Below, in pieces: positions 43,115 to 52,065 of a DNA stretch of 64,000 nucleotides. Position numbers and translations under genes: made by a program. Source of the DNA: DASXYG01 sp036502625 (GTDB lineage: Bacteria; Actinomycetota; Actinomycetes; Streptosporangiales; Streptosporangiaceae); contig DASXYG010000035.1 of assembly GCA_036502625.1 (NCBI GenBank), forward strand, positions 62,001 through 126,000. Direction: 5' to 3'. Positions within the stretch are counted from its first letter, which is position 1. Each line of letters starts with the position of its first letter. The notes under the pieces are model-generated. The model ran no database searches, was not told where the DNA came from, and saw only the letters and a list, made by a program, of their open reading frames with translations.

Positions 43115-43136
43115 TCTTGATAGATCGTTCTACTAA
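43115..43136. promoter_or_regulatory. TetR operator candidate with TAGATCGTTCTA core
   Basis: TAGA-TCGT-TCTA (43121-43132) is flanked by CTT (43115) and AAG (43134-43136), giving an interrupted 22-bp palindrome between the hydrolase ATG (43104, minus) and the TetR ATG (43158). A -10-like TAGACT at 43146-43151 is only 6 bp ahead of the TetR start, so that mRNA is probably leaderless. Confidence 0.6.
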
Positions 43137-43157
43137 GAGTCAGGCTAGACTGGGCGC

Positions 43158-43790
43158 ATGCCGAAGGCAACGGGCAGAAAGCCGCAGGGCCGCGCGTCCG
43201 ACGCGCCGGACACCCGTACGCGCATCCGCCGGGCCGCGGCCGCGCAGTTCGCCCGGCGCGGCTACGCGGGAACCGGCCTCAAGCAGATCGCCGCCGAGGC
43301 GCCCGCGCCGTTCGGGTCGATCTACCACTTCTTCCCCGGCGGCAAGGACGACCTCGCCGAGGACATGATCCGTACGACCGGCCCGCAGTTCATGCGGCTC
43401 GTCCTCGGCGTCCTGGCCGAGCGCGACGACCCGGTCGAGGCGGTCGAGCACACCTTCGCCGCGGCGGCGCGCGACCTCGCGGCCAACGACTACGCCGACG
43501 GCTGCCCCATCGCCACGATGGCCCTCGACGTGGCGAGCACCAACGACCGCCTGCGCGCCGCCGCCGCCGACGTGTTCGGGGAGTGGACCGACGGCGGCAT
43601 CGCCTGGTTCACCCGGTGGACCGGCGACGCCGCGCGCGCCGCCGACCTCGCCCGCACCATGATCATGATCATCGAGGGCGCGTTCCTGCTCAGCCGCACC
43701 ACCCGCGACCCCGAGCCCCTCCACGCCGCGGGCCGCAGCATGGCCGCGCTGCTGCGCGCCGCGCGTACGGACCTCAGTGCGCGCGGTTGA
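43158..43790 (+). CDS. TetR family regulator (LmrA/YxaF-like)
   Basis: A 210-residue TetR-type repressor with helix-turn-helix RRAAAAQFARRGYAGTGLKQ, then PAPFGSIYHFFPGGKDDLAE (about residues 28-72) and a C-terminal TetR_C_LmrA-like domain (DGCPIATMALDVASTNDRLR). The GSIYHFFPGGK recognition region is characteristic of the LmrA/YxaF group. It presumably controls the divergent hydrolase. It ends 17 bp inside the convergent GGPP synthase gene. Confidence 0.92.
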   Translation: MPKATGRKPQGRASDAPDTRTRIRRAAAAQFARRGYAGTGLKQIAAEAPAPFGSIYHFFPGGKDDLAEDMIRTTGPQFMRLVLGVLAERDDPVEAVEHTFAAAARDLAANDYADGCPIATMALDVASTNDRLRAAAADVFGEWTDGGIAWFTRWTGDAARAADLARTMIMIIEGAFLLSRTTRDPEPLHAAGRSMAALLRAARTDLSARG

Positions 43791-44832
43791 CCAGGAAGTA
43801 GGCGAGCGCGGTCAGGTCGTCGGCGGCGGGCACGCGGGGGCCCGCGGCGGCGATGAGGGCGAGCGCCTGCTCCAGATGGTGTTCGGCTTGGCGGCGCGCG
43901 TACGCCCGGCCGCCTGACGTGTCGACGAGGCCGGCGGCCGTCCGGAGGGTCTCCGTGTCGTCCGGGCGCGCGGCGAGCATCTCGGCCAGCCGGCGTCCGG
44001 GCGCGGCGCCGTTCTGCAGGGCGTAGATGACCGGCAGCGTCTTCTTGGCCTGGCGGAGGTCGTTGAACAGCGGCTTCCCGGTGACCTCCGGGTCGCCGGA
44101 GATGGCGAGGAGGTCGTCGGCCACCTGGAACGCGATGCCGAGGTGGCGGCCCATCCGCGCCATCAGGTCGGCACGCTCCGGCGAGCCGCCGCCGAGCAGG
44201 GTGCCGACGGCCGCGGCGCAGCCGAGCAGCGCACCGGTCTTGCGGGCGGCCATGTCGCCGTACTCCTCGGCGGTGACCGCGCCGGGCCCGGCGTACGGCC
44301 GGTGCTCGAAGGACATGTCGGCGGACTGGCCGTGGATGAGGTCGATGAGCGCGGTGGACAGGTGGCCGACCGCGGTGGTGGCCGCGGCGCCGTCGACGGA
44401 GGTCAGCGTGCGCACGGCCAGGGCGAGCAGCGCGTCGCCGGACAGGACGGCGGGCCCGATGCCGTACGCCTTCCAGACGGTCGGCCGGTGCCTGCGGCGT
44501 TCGTCCTGGTCGATGATGTCGTCGTGGACGAGGGAGAAGGCGTGGACGAGTTCGACGGCGACCGCGCCGGCGATGGCCGCCTGCGCCGAGCCGCCGGCCG
44601 CCTGCGCGCACAGCACGGTGATCGCCGGCCGGAGGCGCTTGCCGCCGTGCGCACTACGCGGTGTGCCGTCCGTCTCGGACAGGCCGACCGCATAGCTCGC
44701 CATGCGCCGGGGTTCGGGTGACAGCTCTTCGAGCGCCGCTTGGAGGGCGGGGCGGATCAGGAGCCGGCATCGGTCCAGAATGTCATCGACGTCATTTCCG
44801 GTTGCACCAGGACACGAGGCTTCGAGCGTCAT
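43774..44832 (-). CDS. Polyprenyl diphosphate synthase, probable geranylgeranyl diphosphate synthase
   Basis: A 352-residue trans-prenyltransferase. The first Asp-rich motif is in SLVHDDIIDQDERRRHRPT; the second is FQVADDLLAISGD, with Ala where DDxxD has its last Asp, a form seen in actinomycete diterpene loci. Conserved GKRLRP near residue 60 binds IPP. It condenses IPP with allylic diphosphates to supply C20 GGPP. It is divergent from the P450-cyclase operon with a 367-bp shared promoter region, and is its substrate supplier. Confidence 0.9.
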   Translation of the reverse strand: MTLEASCPGATGNDVDDILDRCRLLIRPALQAALEELSPEPRRMASYAVGLSETDGTPRSAHGGKRLRPAITVLCAQAAGGSAQAAIAGAVAVELVHAFSLVHDDIIDQDERRRHRPTVWKAYGIGPAVLSGDALLALAVRTLTSVDGAAATTAVGHLSTALIDLIHGQSADMSFEHRPYAGPGAVTAEEYGDMAARKTGALLGCAAAVGTLLGGGSPERADLMARMGRHLGIAFQVADDLLAISGDPEVTGKPLFNDLRQAKKTLPVIYALQNGAAPGRRLAEMLAARPDDTETLRTAAGLVDTSGGRAYARRQAEHHLEQALALIAAAGPRVPAADDLTALAYFLVNRAH

Positions 44833-44902
44833 ACCGCTTTCCCGTGGGACCGGGCGTGGGAGGTCCAGGCCAATAGGATGTTCCCTTTGATTCGCGTGAC
44901 TT

Positions 44903-45037
44903 AAACGCGTTTCTCGGATCGAGATCGTACCGATACGGAATGGTATTACCGACCGTGCTTACGCTCCGGATTCAAGGTCACGTTCCGTAGTGATATGGCC
45001 ACCAGGGGGACAATTCAGTCTCCCGTGCGGGTAGGAT
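44903..45037. promoter_or_regulatory. Shared promoter region of the diterpenoid locus
   Basis: The 367-bp gap 44833-45199 is the least GC-rich stretch of the locus. It contains the perfect palindrome AAACGCGTTT (44903-44912) and a plus-strand promoter-like pair, GACAAT at 45009-45014 and TAGGAT at 45032-45037 with a 17-bp spacer, 160 bp ahead of the P450. No gene is visible in it. Which protein binds the palindrome is unknown; no pathway-specific regulator is encoded in the locus. Confidence 0.4.
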
Positions 45038-45199
45038 ATTCACCGCCCTGGGCGTAGTCGTCCCGTTCTGGGCTTGTACGATCGCAATGAAGGAACCCGC
45101 CGAAAACGACACGCCCTACTGCGTCAATTGCGCCGTGACCTCGCACATTACCGATGTGCGCCGCGGTTAATTTCCTTTCGAAACTGAAGCGAGGACACC

Positions 45200-46582
45200 G
45201 TGCCGGCCGATATCGGTGCTGACCGGGGTGGGAAAGCCCGGTCCTTTCCGTTCCATCGCGTGGTTCCCGGCCTGCTGAGAGACGCGATGGGCACGATCGA
45301 GGAAATCGGACGGCGATCCGGCGGCGAGGTCGCGCGGCTGAGCCTCGGCCCGATCCACGCCTACCTCGTGACGCGGCCCGAGCACGTCGAACGGGTGCTG
45401 TCCGCCAACGCCGCGAACTACCGCCGCGAGGGCCTGATGTGGCGGCCGCTGTCCCGCCTCGTCGGTGAGCCGTCCGGCGCCGACCCGGAGTGGCCGATCA
45501 AACGCGACACCTTCGCCGCGCTGCTGTCCGGCCCGAACATCGCCACCGTCACCGACGCCATGTCCGACCGGATCGGCCGCGCGGTCGACGAACTGGGCGA
45601 ACGCGCCTGGGACGGCCGGCGGCTTGACACCTCGGTGGAGATGAACCGCATCGTCTACCGCGCGATCACCGAGATCTTCGTCGGCGGCAAGCTCTCCCTC
45701 GACGACGTCGACGAGCTCGGCGCCGCGATCACCACGGCCACCACGTCGTCGTTCCGCGCGCGGATGCTGCTGCCGTTCGTGCCGCACGCCGTGCCGCTGC
45801 CCGGCGACCGCGCCTTCAAGAACGCCGTGCGCGCCGTCGACGACCTGATCTTCCCGATCGTCCGCGCGGCGCGGCGCGGCAACGACGCCGACAACGGCGG
45901 CGACGACATCGTGTCCCGGCTGCTGGCCGCGCGTGGCGAGGGCGACCGCGCGCTCGGCGACCGCGGTGTGCGCGACGGCATCGTCTCGCTGTTCGTGGCC
46001 GGCACCGAGACGACGATGACCGCCCTGACGTTCCTGTGGGGCGCGCTCGACGCGCACCCGGACGTCGCGCGGCGGCTGTACGACGAGATCGACGAGGTGG
46101 TCGGGGCGGGCCGGCCGCGCCGCGCGCACCTGCCCCGGCTCGTCTACACGAAGATGGTGCTCGAGGAGCTGCTGCGGCTGTACTCCGTCGGCTGGATCCT
46201 GCCGCGCGTGGTGGTGTCCGACGACGTCGTCGGCGGGGTGCGGATCCCGGCCGGCTCGACGGTCCTGGTCTCCCCGTACCTCACGCACCGGCTGCCCGAC
46301 GTCTGGCCCGACCCGGGCGTATTCGATCCCGAACGGTTCGCGCCGCACCGCGAGGAGCGCCGCAACCGGTTCGCGTACCTCGCCTTCGGCGCCGGGCCGC
46401 ACCGCTGCGTCGGCAGCTTCTTCTTCACCGTCGAGGCCGCGCTCATCGTCGCGACGATCCTCACCCGCTACCGGCCCGTCCTGGACGCCGCGCGCCCCGA
46501 CGCCGGCCGCCTGCCCGCGGCGCAGCCCGGCCTGACGCTGAAGCCGCGGCGGCACGCGGAGATCTCCCTGACCAGCCGCTGA
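45200..46582 (+). CDS. Cytochrome P450
   Basis: A 460-residue soluble bacterial P450. The oxygen-activating I-helix reads AGTETTMTALTF around Glu270, the K-helix EELLR has ExxR, and the heme loop FGAGPHRCVG gives the axial Cys403. GTG 45200 follows GCGAGGA. It is first in a unit with class I and class II terpene synthase genes (33 bp to the next), so it very likely oxidises the diterpene skeleton. Redox partners are not encoded nearby. Confidence 0.93.
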   Translation: MPADIGADRGGKARSFPFHRVVPGLLRDAMGTIEEIGRRSGGEVARLSLGPIHAYLVTRPEHVERVLSANAANYRREGLMWRPLSRLVGEPSGADPEWPIKRDTFAALLSGPNIATVTDAMSDRIGRAVDELGERAWDGRRLDTSVEMNRIVYRAITEIFVGGKLSLDDVDELGAAITTATTSSFRARMLLPFVPHAVPLPGDRAFKNAVRAVDDLIFPIVRAARRGNDADNGGDDIVSRLLAARGEGDRALGDRGVRDGIVSLFVAGTETTMTALTFLWGALDAHPDVARRLYDEIDEVVGAGRPRRAHLPRLVYTKMVLEELLRLYSVGWILPRVVVSDDVVGGVRIPAGSTVLVSPYLTHRLPDVWPDPGVFDPERFAPHREERRNRFAYLAFGAGPHRCVGSFFFTVEAALIVATILTRYRPVLDAARPDAGRLPAAQPGLTLKPRRHAEISLTSR

Positions 46583-46614
46583 GACGACCCCCGCGACGAA
46601 CGAAGAGGACGGCG

Positions 46615-47502
46615 ATGCCGACACCACCGCCCGGATTCGGACAGCTCGGCGGCCAGGCCGTCGCGCTGGGCATGGCCGGCGCGCGCGACCTGGGCTCGTG
46701 CGCGCGGCGCCACCCGGAGCTGTTCCCCGCCGACCCGTTCGACGACCGGCTGTTCACCGCGACGGCGATGGCCAACGCGTTCGGGTCGCCGTGGGAGACC
46801 GCCGAGCGCGTACGGGCCGCCGCGCGGACGTCGCTGTGGGTCTTCGCCGCCGACTACCTGGTGGACTACCTCGCGACGACGCGCGCCGAGATCGACGACC
46901 TGGCGGCGGCGTGCCGCGCGGTCGCCGCGGGCGGCGACCCGTCCGGCGTGCCGCTCGCGGAGTTCCTCGCCGAGCTGCGGGACGACCTCGCGGCGGCGCC
47001 CGCGTTCGCCGCCCACGCGGACGCCTGGCGCGACCAGCTCGACCGCTACTTCGCGGCCATGGCCCGCGAGTGGGAGTGGAAGCAGGCCGGCGCGGACGGG
47101 CGCCCGACGTACGAGGAGTACCTCGCCAACGCCGACAACTTCGGATCGTCGCTGGTCAACATCGCGCACTGGATCCACACCGGCGACGCGTACGCCCTCG
47201 CCCACCTCGACGGGCTGCGGACCGTCAGCGACGCCGTACAGCGCGTGCTCCGCCTGCTCAACGACCTCGCCAGCTACCGGCGCGACCTCGAATGGGGCGA
47301 CCTCAACGCGCTGCTGCTCGGCGTGACGCCCGACCAGGTGCGCGCCCGCATCACCGAGCTGGCCGGCGAGGTCGCGGCCATGACCGCACGGCTGCGCCCC
47401 GCGCACCCGCGGCTCGCCGACTACCTGGACCTCCAGGTCGCGTACAGCGTCGGCTTCTACGGCCACGGCGACTACTGGGGAACACCGGCGGAGCCGGAAT
47501 GA
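46615..47502 (+). CDS. Class I terpene synthase (diterpene synthase partner)
   Basis: A 295-residue alpha-domain terpene synthase. The first metal motif is unusual: FAADYLVDYL, with Asp80 and Asp84 but Tyr at the second Asp position. The NSE triad is NDLASYRRD (Asn216, Ser220, Asp224). Other family marks are EWEWKQAG, EEYLANADNFGSSLVNIAHW and WGDLNALLLG near the C terminus. It should ionise a C20 diphosphate, probably the bicyclic product of the adjacent class II cyclase. ATG 46615 has GAAGAGGA ahead, and its end overlaps the cyclase start as ATGA. Confidence 0.88.
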   Translation: MPTPPPGFGQLGGQAVALGMAGARDLGSCARRHPELFPADPFDDRLFTATAMANAFGSPWETAERVRAAARTSLWVFAADYLVDYLATTRAEIDDLAAACRAVAAGGDPSGVPLAEFLAELRDDLAAAPAFAAHADAWRDQLDRYFAAMAREWEWKQAGADGRPTYEEYLANADNFGSSLVNIAHWIHTGDAYALAHLDGLRTVSDAVQRVLRLLNDLASYRRDLEWGDLNALLLGVTPDQVRARITELAGEVAAMTARLRPAHPRLADYLDLQVAYSVGFYGHGDYWGTPAEPE

Positions 47503-49073
47503 GCGCCCCCGAGACGCTGGACGTCCGCGCGGAGGCGGGCGACCTGCTCGCCGGCCTCGTGGCCAGGCCGTGGGGCCAGGTCTCCGCGTCGGTGTACGAG
47601 ACCGGGCGGGTGGCCGCGCTCGCGCCGTGGCTGACCGGGCACGGCCGGCGGCTGGAGTTCCTGCTCGCGGCGCAGCGCCCGGACGGCGGCTGGGGCGCGC
47701 CCGACGGCTACGCGCTGGTGCCCACGCTGAGCGCGACCGAGGCCGTCCTGACCGAGGCCGGCGGCGCGGCCGGCCGTACGGACCTGGCGTCCGCCGCCGA
47801 CCGGGGCCTGCGGATGCTGTTCCGCCTGCTGTCCGGCCTGGACGCCGCCGCCGTACCGGACACCCCCGCCGCCGACCTGATCACCGTGTCGCTGGTCGAG
47901 GCCGTCAACCGGCACCTGGACCGGATCGACGAGGCGCCGCCGCCCGGCCTGGACCACTGGTCCGACGGCGCGCGGCTGCGGCCGCCGCCCGGCCTCGACG
48001 GCGGCCGCAACGCCAAGATCCAGGCGGCGCTCGCGGCCGGCGCCGACCTGCCGCAGAAGCTGCTGCACGCGCTCGAGGTGGCCGGCGGCGCGGCGCGCGG
48101 CGCGCGTTCCGTACGGCCCACGCCGTCCGGAACGGTCGGGGCCTCGCCCGCGGCCACCGCCGCCTGGCTGGACGAGTCGGCCGCGCGCGACCCCGCGAAC
48201 CCGGGGCGGCGGTTCCTGGAGGCCGTCGTGGCCCAGCACGGCGGCCCGGTGCCCTGCGGCTTCCCGATCACCGTGTTCGAGCGCGCCTGGGTGCTCGCCA
48301 ACCTGGCGCGCGCCGGCGTCGCGGCGCCCGTGCCGGCCGAGCTCGTGGCCGGCCTGCGCGCGGCGCTCGGCCCGGACGGCACGCCCGCGGGCGAGGGCCT
48401 GCCCGCCGACGCGGACACCACGTCCGTCGCGCTGTACGCGCTCGGCCTGCTCGGCGTCGCGTACGAACCGGACGCGCTGTGGGCGTTCCGTACGGGCGCG
48501 CATTTCGCCACCTGGCCCGGCGAGGACGGCTTCTCCGTCACCACGAACGCGCACGTCCTGGAGGCCGTCGGGCACTACGCCGCGGCCCATCCCGAGGCCG
48601 CCGCGTACACCGCGGCCGCCGCCGAGCTGGCCGCGCTGCTGCGCGGCCGCAGCCGTGACGACGGGAGCTGGTCCGACCGCTGGCACGCCTCGCCGTACTA
48701 CGCGACGATGTGCTGCGCGCTCGCCCTCGACCGGTTCGGCGGCGCGGACGCGCGGCCCGCGGTGGCCGCCGCCGTCCGCTGGCTGCTCGCGACCCAGCGC
48801 CCGGACGGCTCCTGGGGCCGCTGGCAGGGCACCACGGAGGAGACGGCGTACGCGCTGCAGGTGCTGCGGCTGACGCGTCCGGCGGCGGAGGACCCGCGCG
48901 CGGAGGCCGTCGGCCGCGGCTACGCGTACCTCGTGCCGCGCGCCGCCGAGGGGGCCGGGGAGCACGACGCCGTACGGCTTTGGCACGACAAGGACCTGTA
49001 CCGGCCCACGGCGATCGTCCGCGCGGCGGTGCTGGCCGCGCTGCACCTCGCCCCGGACGGGATCCGTCCATAG
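47499..49073 (+). CDS. Class II diterpene cyclase (labdane/halimane-type)
   Basis: A 524-residue protonation-dependent cyclase of the beta-gamma domain type. The catalytic acid motif reads PADADTTSVALYALGLLG, so DxDD is DADT (Asp304, Asp306, Thr307). Mycobacterium tuberculosis Rv3377c, a halimane-forming cyclase, likewise has DxDTT. QW-type repeats are visible at LLAAQRPDGGWG near the start, SRDDGSWSDRW and LLATQRPDGSWG. No class I DDxxD motif is present, so it makes a bicyclic diphosphate from GGPP for the preceding class I enzyme. Translation is coupled to that gene by a 4-bp overlap. Confidence 0.92.
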   Translation: MSAPETLDVRAEAGDLLAGLVARPWGQVSASVYETGRVAALAPWLTGHGRRLEFLLAAQRPDGGWGAPDGYALVPTLSATEAVLTEAGGAAGRTDLASAADRGLRMLFRLLSGLDAAAVPDTPAADLITVSLVEAVNRHLDRIDEAPPPGLDHWSDGARLRPPPGLDGGRNAKIQAALAAGADLPQKLLHALEVAGGAARGARSVRPTPSGTVGASPAATAAWLDESAARDPANPGRRFLEAVVAQHGGPVPCGFPITVFERAWVLANLARAGVAAPVPAELVAGLRAALGPDGTPAGEGLPADADTTSVALYALGLLGVAYEPDALWAFRTGAHFATWPGEDGFSVTTNAHVLEAVGHYAAAHPEAAAYTAAAAELAALLRGRSRDDGSWSDRWHASPYYATMCCALALDRFGGADARPAVAAAVRWLLATQRPDGSWGRWQGTTEETAYALQVLRLTRPAAEDPRAEAVGRGYAYLVPRAAEGAGEHDAVRLWHDKDLYRPTAIVRAAVLAALHLAPDGIRP

Positions 49074-49264
49074 CGATGGATTTTCACCCTCTCATCCGAT
49101 AATCGGGATAATCCCGTCGCCGACGGCATTCGGATTGCTACAGTGCGGACCCGTGTCGCGGCACGTTACCCGTCGCGGCGATCTAGGACATCGGGTTCGT
49201 GGCTGCCGTCCGGGGGTGGGTGACACGGCCGCGGCCCCGGCCGACGAGGTGTTGGGACGGACGG

Positions 49265-51634
49265 ATGGGCGTGAACGGCAGGCGTATCGGAGCGACCGTC
49301 CGGCGGCTGCGCGGCAAGAACAGGCCGCTGTCCGTCAAGATCGCATTGCCGCTGGTGTTCTTCGCCGTCTTCTGGGCCTTCGCGGCGTGGGTGGTGAGCA
49401 CGCAGGGCGTCGCGGTGCTGGCGGCGAACACGCTGAACTCCGACACCTCGACGCCCGGCCTGGCCGTGGTGGGCGCGCTCCAGCAGGAGCGCCGCGCGAC
49501 CGTGGTCTACCTCGCCAGCCCGACGTCCGAGACGCGCGGCGCGATGCAGGTGCAGCGCACGCGCACCGACGCGGCCGTCAAGCGGTTCCGCGCCCTCGCG
49601 ACCGGCAGCAGCGTGCGGCGGGTGGCCACGGACGTCATGCTGGCGCGGATCAGCCAGGCGGTGCAGCGCCTCGACAGCCTCGGATCCGACCGTACGGCCA
49701 TCGACGGCGGGCGGCTGAACGGCACCCAGGCGGCGACCGCGTTCGACTCCGCGATCGACCCCGTCTTCGCCGTCTTCAACGCGACGTCGAGCGCGCTGAA
49801 CGACTCGACGATCACCCAGGACAGCCGCACCCTCAACTCGCTGACCCGCGCCAAGGAGCTGCTGTCCCGCGAGGACGCGCTGCTCGCCGGCTCGATCGCC
49901 GGCCACCGCCTCACCGGCGCCGACCAGGCGCGGTTCGCGAAGCTCGTCGGGGCGCGGGAGTTCCAGCACTCCGAGGCCGTCAGCGCGCTGCCCGCCGCGG
50001 ACCGGGCCCGCGACGACAAGCTCGTACGCGGCCCGGCGTTCACCCGGCTCGCCCAGCTCGAGAACCGGGTGATCGACTACCGGCACCGCGGGATGCGGCC
50101 GCCGGTCACCGCCGCGCAGTGGCAGCGCACCACCCAGCCGGCCATGGACGGGTTGCAGCAGACGGTCGTGACCGACGGCGACGTGCTGCTGAAGCAGTCC
50201 ACGCCGGTGGCCGTCACGCGCATCCTGCAGTTCGTCGCCGTCGCCGTGCTCGGCGCGATCGTGCTGGCCGCGATGATCTACCTGTCCATCTCCACCGTCC
50301 GCGACCTGGTGCGGCGCCTGCACCGGTTGCAGAGCGCCGCACGTGAGCTCGCCGACGTGCGGCTGCCCGGCGTCGTCGAGCGGATCAGCCACGGCGAACC
50401 GGTCGACGTCGCCGCCGAGGTGCCGCCGCTGGACTTCGGTACGGACGAGATCGGCCAGGTCGGCGCGGCGTTCAACGCCGCGCAGCGCACCGCGGTCGAG
50501 GCCGCGGTCGGGCAGGCGGCGCAGCGGCGCGGCACCCGCGACACCCTGCAGACCATCGCCCGCCGGATTCAGACGCGCCTGCACCGGCAGCTCAGGGTCC
50601 TCGACGAACTGGAGCGCCGCGGCGACCTCAGCGAGCAGGTGCTGCGCCCGGTGTTCCAGATCGACCACCTGTCCACCCAGCTCCGGCGCTACGCGGAGAA
50701 CCTGCTCGTCCTCTCCGGCGCCACCCCGGCCCGCGGCTGGCGGCGCCCGGTGCCGCTGCTCGACGTCGTACGCGGCGCCGTCGGCGAGGTCCGCGACTAC
50801 CAGCGGGTCAGCGTGGCGTCCATGGACGGCATCGCGCTGGCCGGGCGGGCCGCGCTCGACCTCTCGCACCTGCTCGCCGAGCTGATCGAGAACGCCGTCT
50901 CGTTCAGCGACCCGCGGACGACCGTGCACGTACGCGGGCAGTTCACCAACCACGGCTACGCCGTCGAGATCGAGGACCGCGGTCTCGGCATGGACGAGGC
51001 CCGCCTGGCGGCCGTCAACCAGCGCATCCGCGAGCCCGGCGAGTTCAACCTGGCGTCCTCGGACTCCCACCGCGACCAGCTCGGGCTGCACGTGGTCGGC
51101 CAGCTCGCGGAGCGCTACACGATCCAGGTCACGCTCACCCGCAACGTCTACTCCGGCGTCACCGTCGTCGTACTGGTGCCCAACGATCTGCTCCCCGAGG
51201 AGGCCCCCTTGGACTCCGGACCGGACCCCGACGCGGACGAGTTCGGCTCCCAGCCCGCCCTGGTCCCATCCGGCGGCGGCCGCGAGGAACGCCCGCGGCG
51301 CGCGATCGCGTCCGTGCCCGCGGCGGCACCGCGCGGCGCCGGCGCACGGCGGGCGGGCGACGACGATCCGGACGACGACGGCCGCGGCGATCCCGCGCCG
51401 AAGGCGTCCCACACGCCCAACGGGCTGCCCATCCGCGCGCCCCAGGCGACCTACTCCGCACCGTCGGCGTCCACGGCGGGCGACTCACGGCCCGGGCGGT
51501 CACCGCGCTCGGCCGAACAGGTACGCGACTTCGTGGGCGCGGCCGTGCAGGGCACACGCCAGGCCAGGGCCGCCGCCCGCGCGCGCCGCACGGATGACGG
51601 AAACGACAGCCAGAACGGATCGGAAGAGAAGTGA
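49265..51634 (+). CDS. cvnA: Conservon sensor histidine kinase-like protein CvnA, with NIT domain
   Basis: A 789-residue membrane protein. A short cytoplasmic N terminus and helix (PLVFFAVFWAFAAWVV) precede an extracellular nitrate/nitrite-sensing-type (NIT) domain (about 60-310, VVGALQQERRATVVYLASPT), a second helix (about 322-345), HAMP, a dimerisation region with QIDHLSTQLRRYAENLLVLS and a HATPase domain with ELIENAVSFSDP. A long Pro/Ala disordered tail follows. ATG 49265 is chosen as the first Met before the helix; upstream codons are spacer-like. In conservons the kinase-like protein signals to roadblock, DUF742 and GTPase partners, all present downstream. Confidence 0.92.
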   Translation: MGVNGRRIGATVRRLRGKNRPLSVKIALPLVFFAVFWAFAAWVVSTQGVAVLAANTLNSDTSTPGLAVVGALQQERRATVVYLASPTSETRGAMQVQRTRTDAAVKRFRALATGSSVRRVATDVMLARISQAVQRLDSLGSDRTAIDGGRLNGTQAATAFDSAIDPVFAVFNATSSALNDSTITQDSRTLNSLTRAKELLSREDALLAGSIAGHRLTGADQARFAKLVGAREFQHSEAVSALPAADRARDDKLVRGPAFTRLAQLENRVIDYRHRGMRPPVTAAQWQRTTQPAMDGLQQTVVTDGDVLLKQSTPVAVTRILQFVAVAVLGAIVLAAMIYLSISTVRDLVRRLHRLQSAARELADVRLPGVVERISHGEPVDVAAEVPPLDFGTDEIGQVGAAFNAAQRTAVEAAVGQAAQRRGTRDTLQTIARRIQTRLHRQLRVLDELERRGDLSEQVLRPVFQIDHLSTQLRRYAENLLVLSGATPARGWRRPVPLLDVVRGAVGEVRDYQRVSVASMDGIALAGRAALDLSHLLAELIENAVSFSDPRTTVHVRGQFTNHGYAVEIEDRGLGMDEARLAAVNQRIREPGEFNLASSDSHRDQLGLHVVGQLAERYTIQVTLTRNVYSGVTVVVLVPNDLLPEEAPLDSGPDPDADEFGSQPALVPSGGGREERPRRAIASVPAAAPRGAGARRAGDDDPDDDGRGDPAPKASHTPNGLPIRAPQATYSAPSASTAGDSRPGRSPRSAEQVRDFVGAAVQGTRQARAAARARRTDDGNDSQNGSEEK

Positions 51635-52065
51635 CTCAGAACACGCCCCCCGAAACGACCACATCCGTTGACTGGCTCCTCGACGACATGGTCAGCAAGG
51701 CCGACGCGCAGCACGCCGTCCTGCTGTCCGCGGACGGGCTGGTCAAGTCCTACTCCCGGGGTCTCGGCCAGGACGATGCCGAGGCCATGGCCGCCGTCGC
51801 GTCCGGTGTGCAGAGCCTGGCGCGCAGCGCGGGCGAGCGGTTCGGCGGCGGGCCCGTCCACCAGACGATCATCGAGATGCGGAACGCGTTCCTGCTCGTC
51901 ACCGTCGCCGGCGAGGGCGCCTGCCTGGCCGTGCAGGCCGCGGCCGACGCCGACGTCAGCCTGGTGGCGTACGAGGTCAACATGACGGTGAGCCGGGTCG
52001 ACGAGCACCTGAAGACGTCGCCGCGATCAGCCGCCACCGGCTCCGGTTCGCCGACGTCATCATGA
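51631..52065 (+). CDS. cvnB: Roadblock/LC7 domain protein CvnB
   Basis: A 144-residue roadblock/LC7 protein: VDWLLDDMVSKADAQHAVLL, SADGLVKSYSRGLGQDDAEA, then VHQTIIEMRNAFLLVTVAGE and ADADVSLVAYEVNMTVSRV. GTG 51631 overlaps the kinase stop by 4 bp. Such proteins act as GTPase regulators or scaffolds, paired with the GTP-binding CvnD. Confidence 0.93.
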   Translation: MTQNTPPETTTSVDWLLDDMVSKADAQHAVLLSADGLVKSYSRGLGQDDAEAMAAVASGVQSLARSAGERFGGGPVHQTIIEMRNAFLLVTVAGEGACLAVQAAADADVSLVAYEVNMTVSRVDEHLKTSPRSAATGSGSPTSS

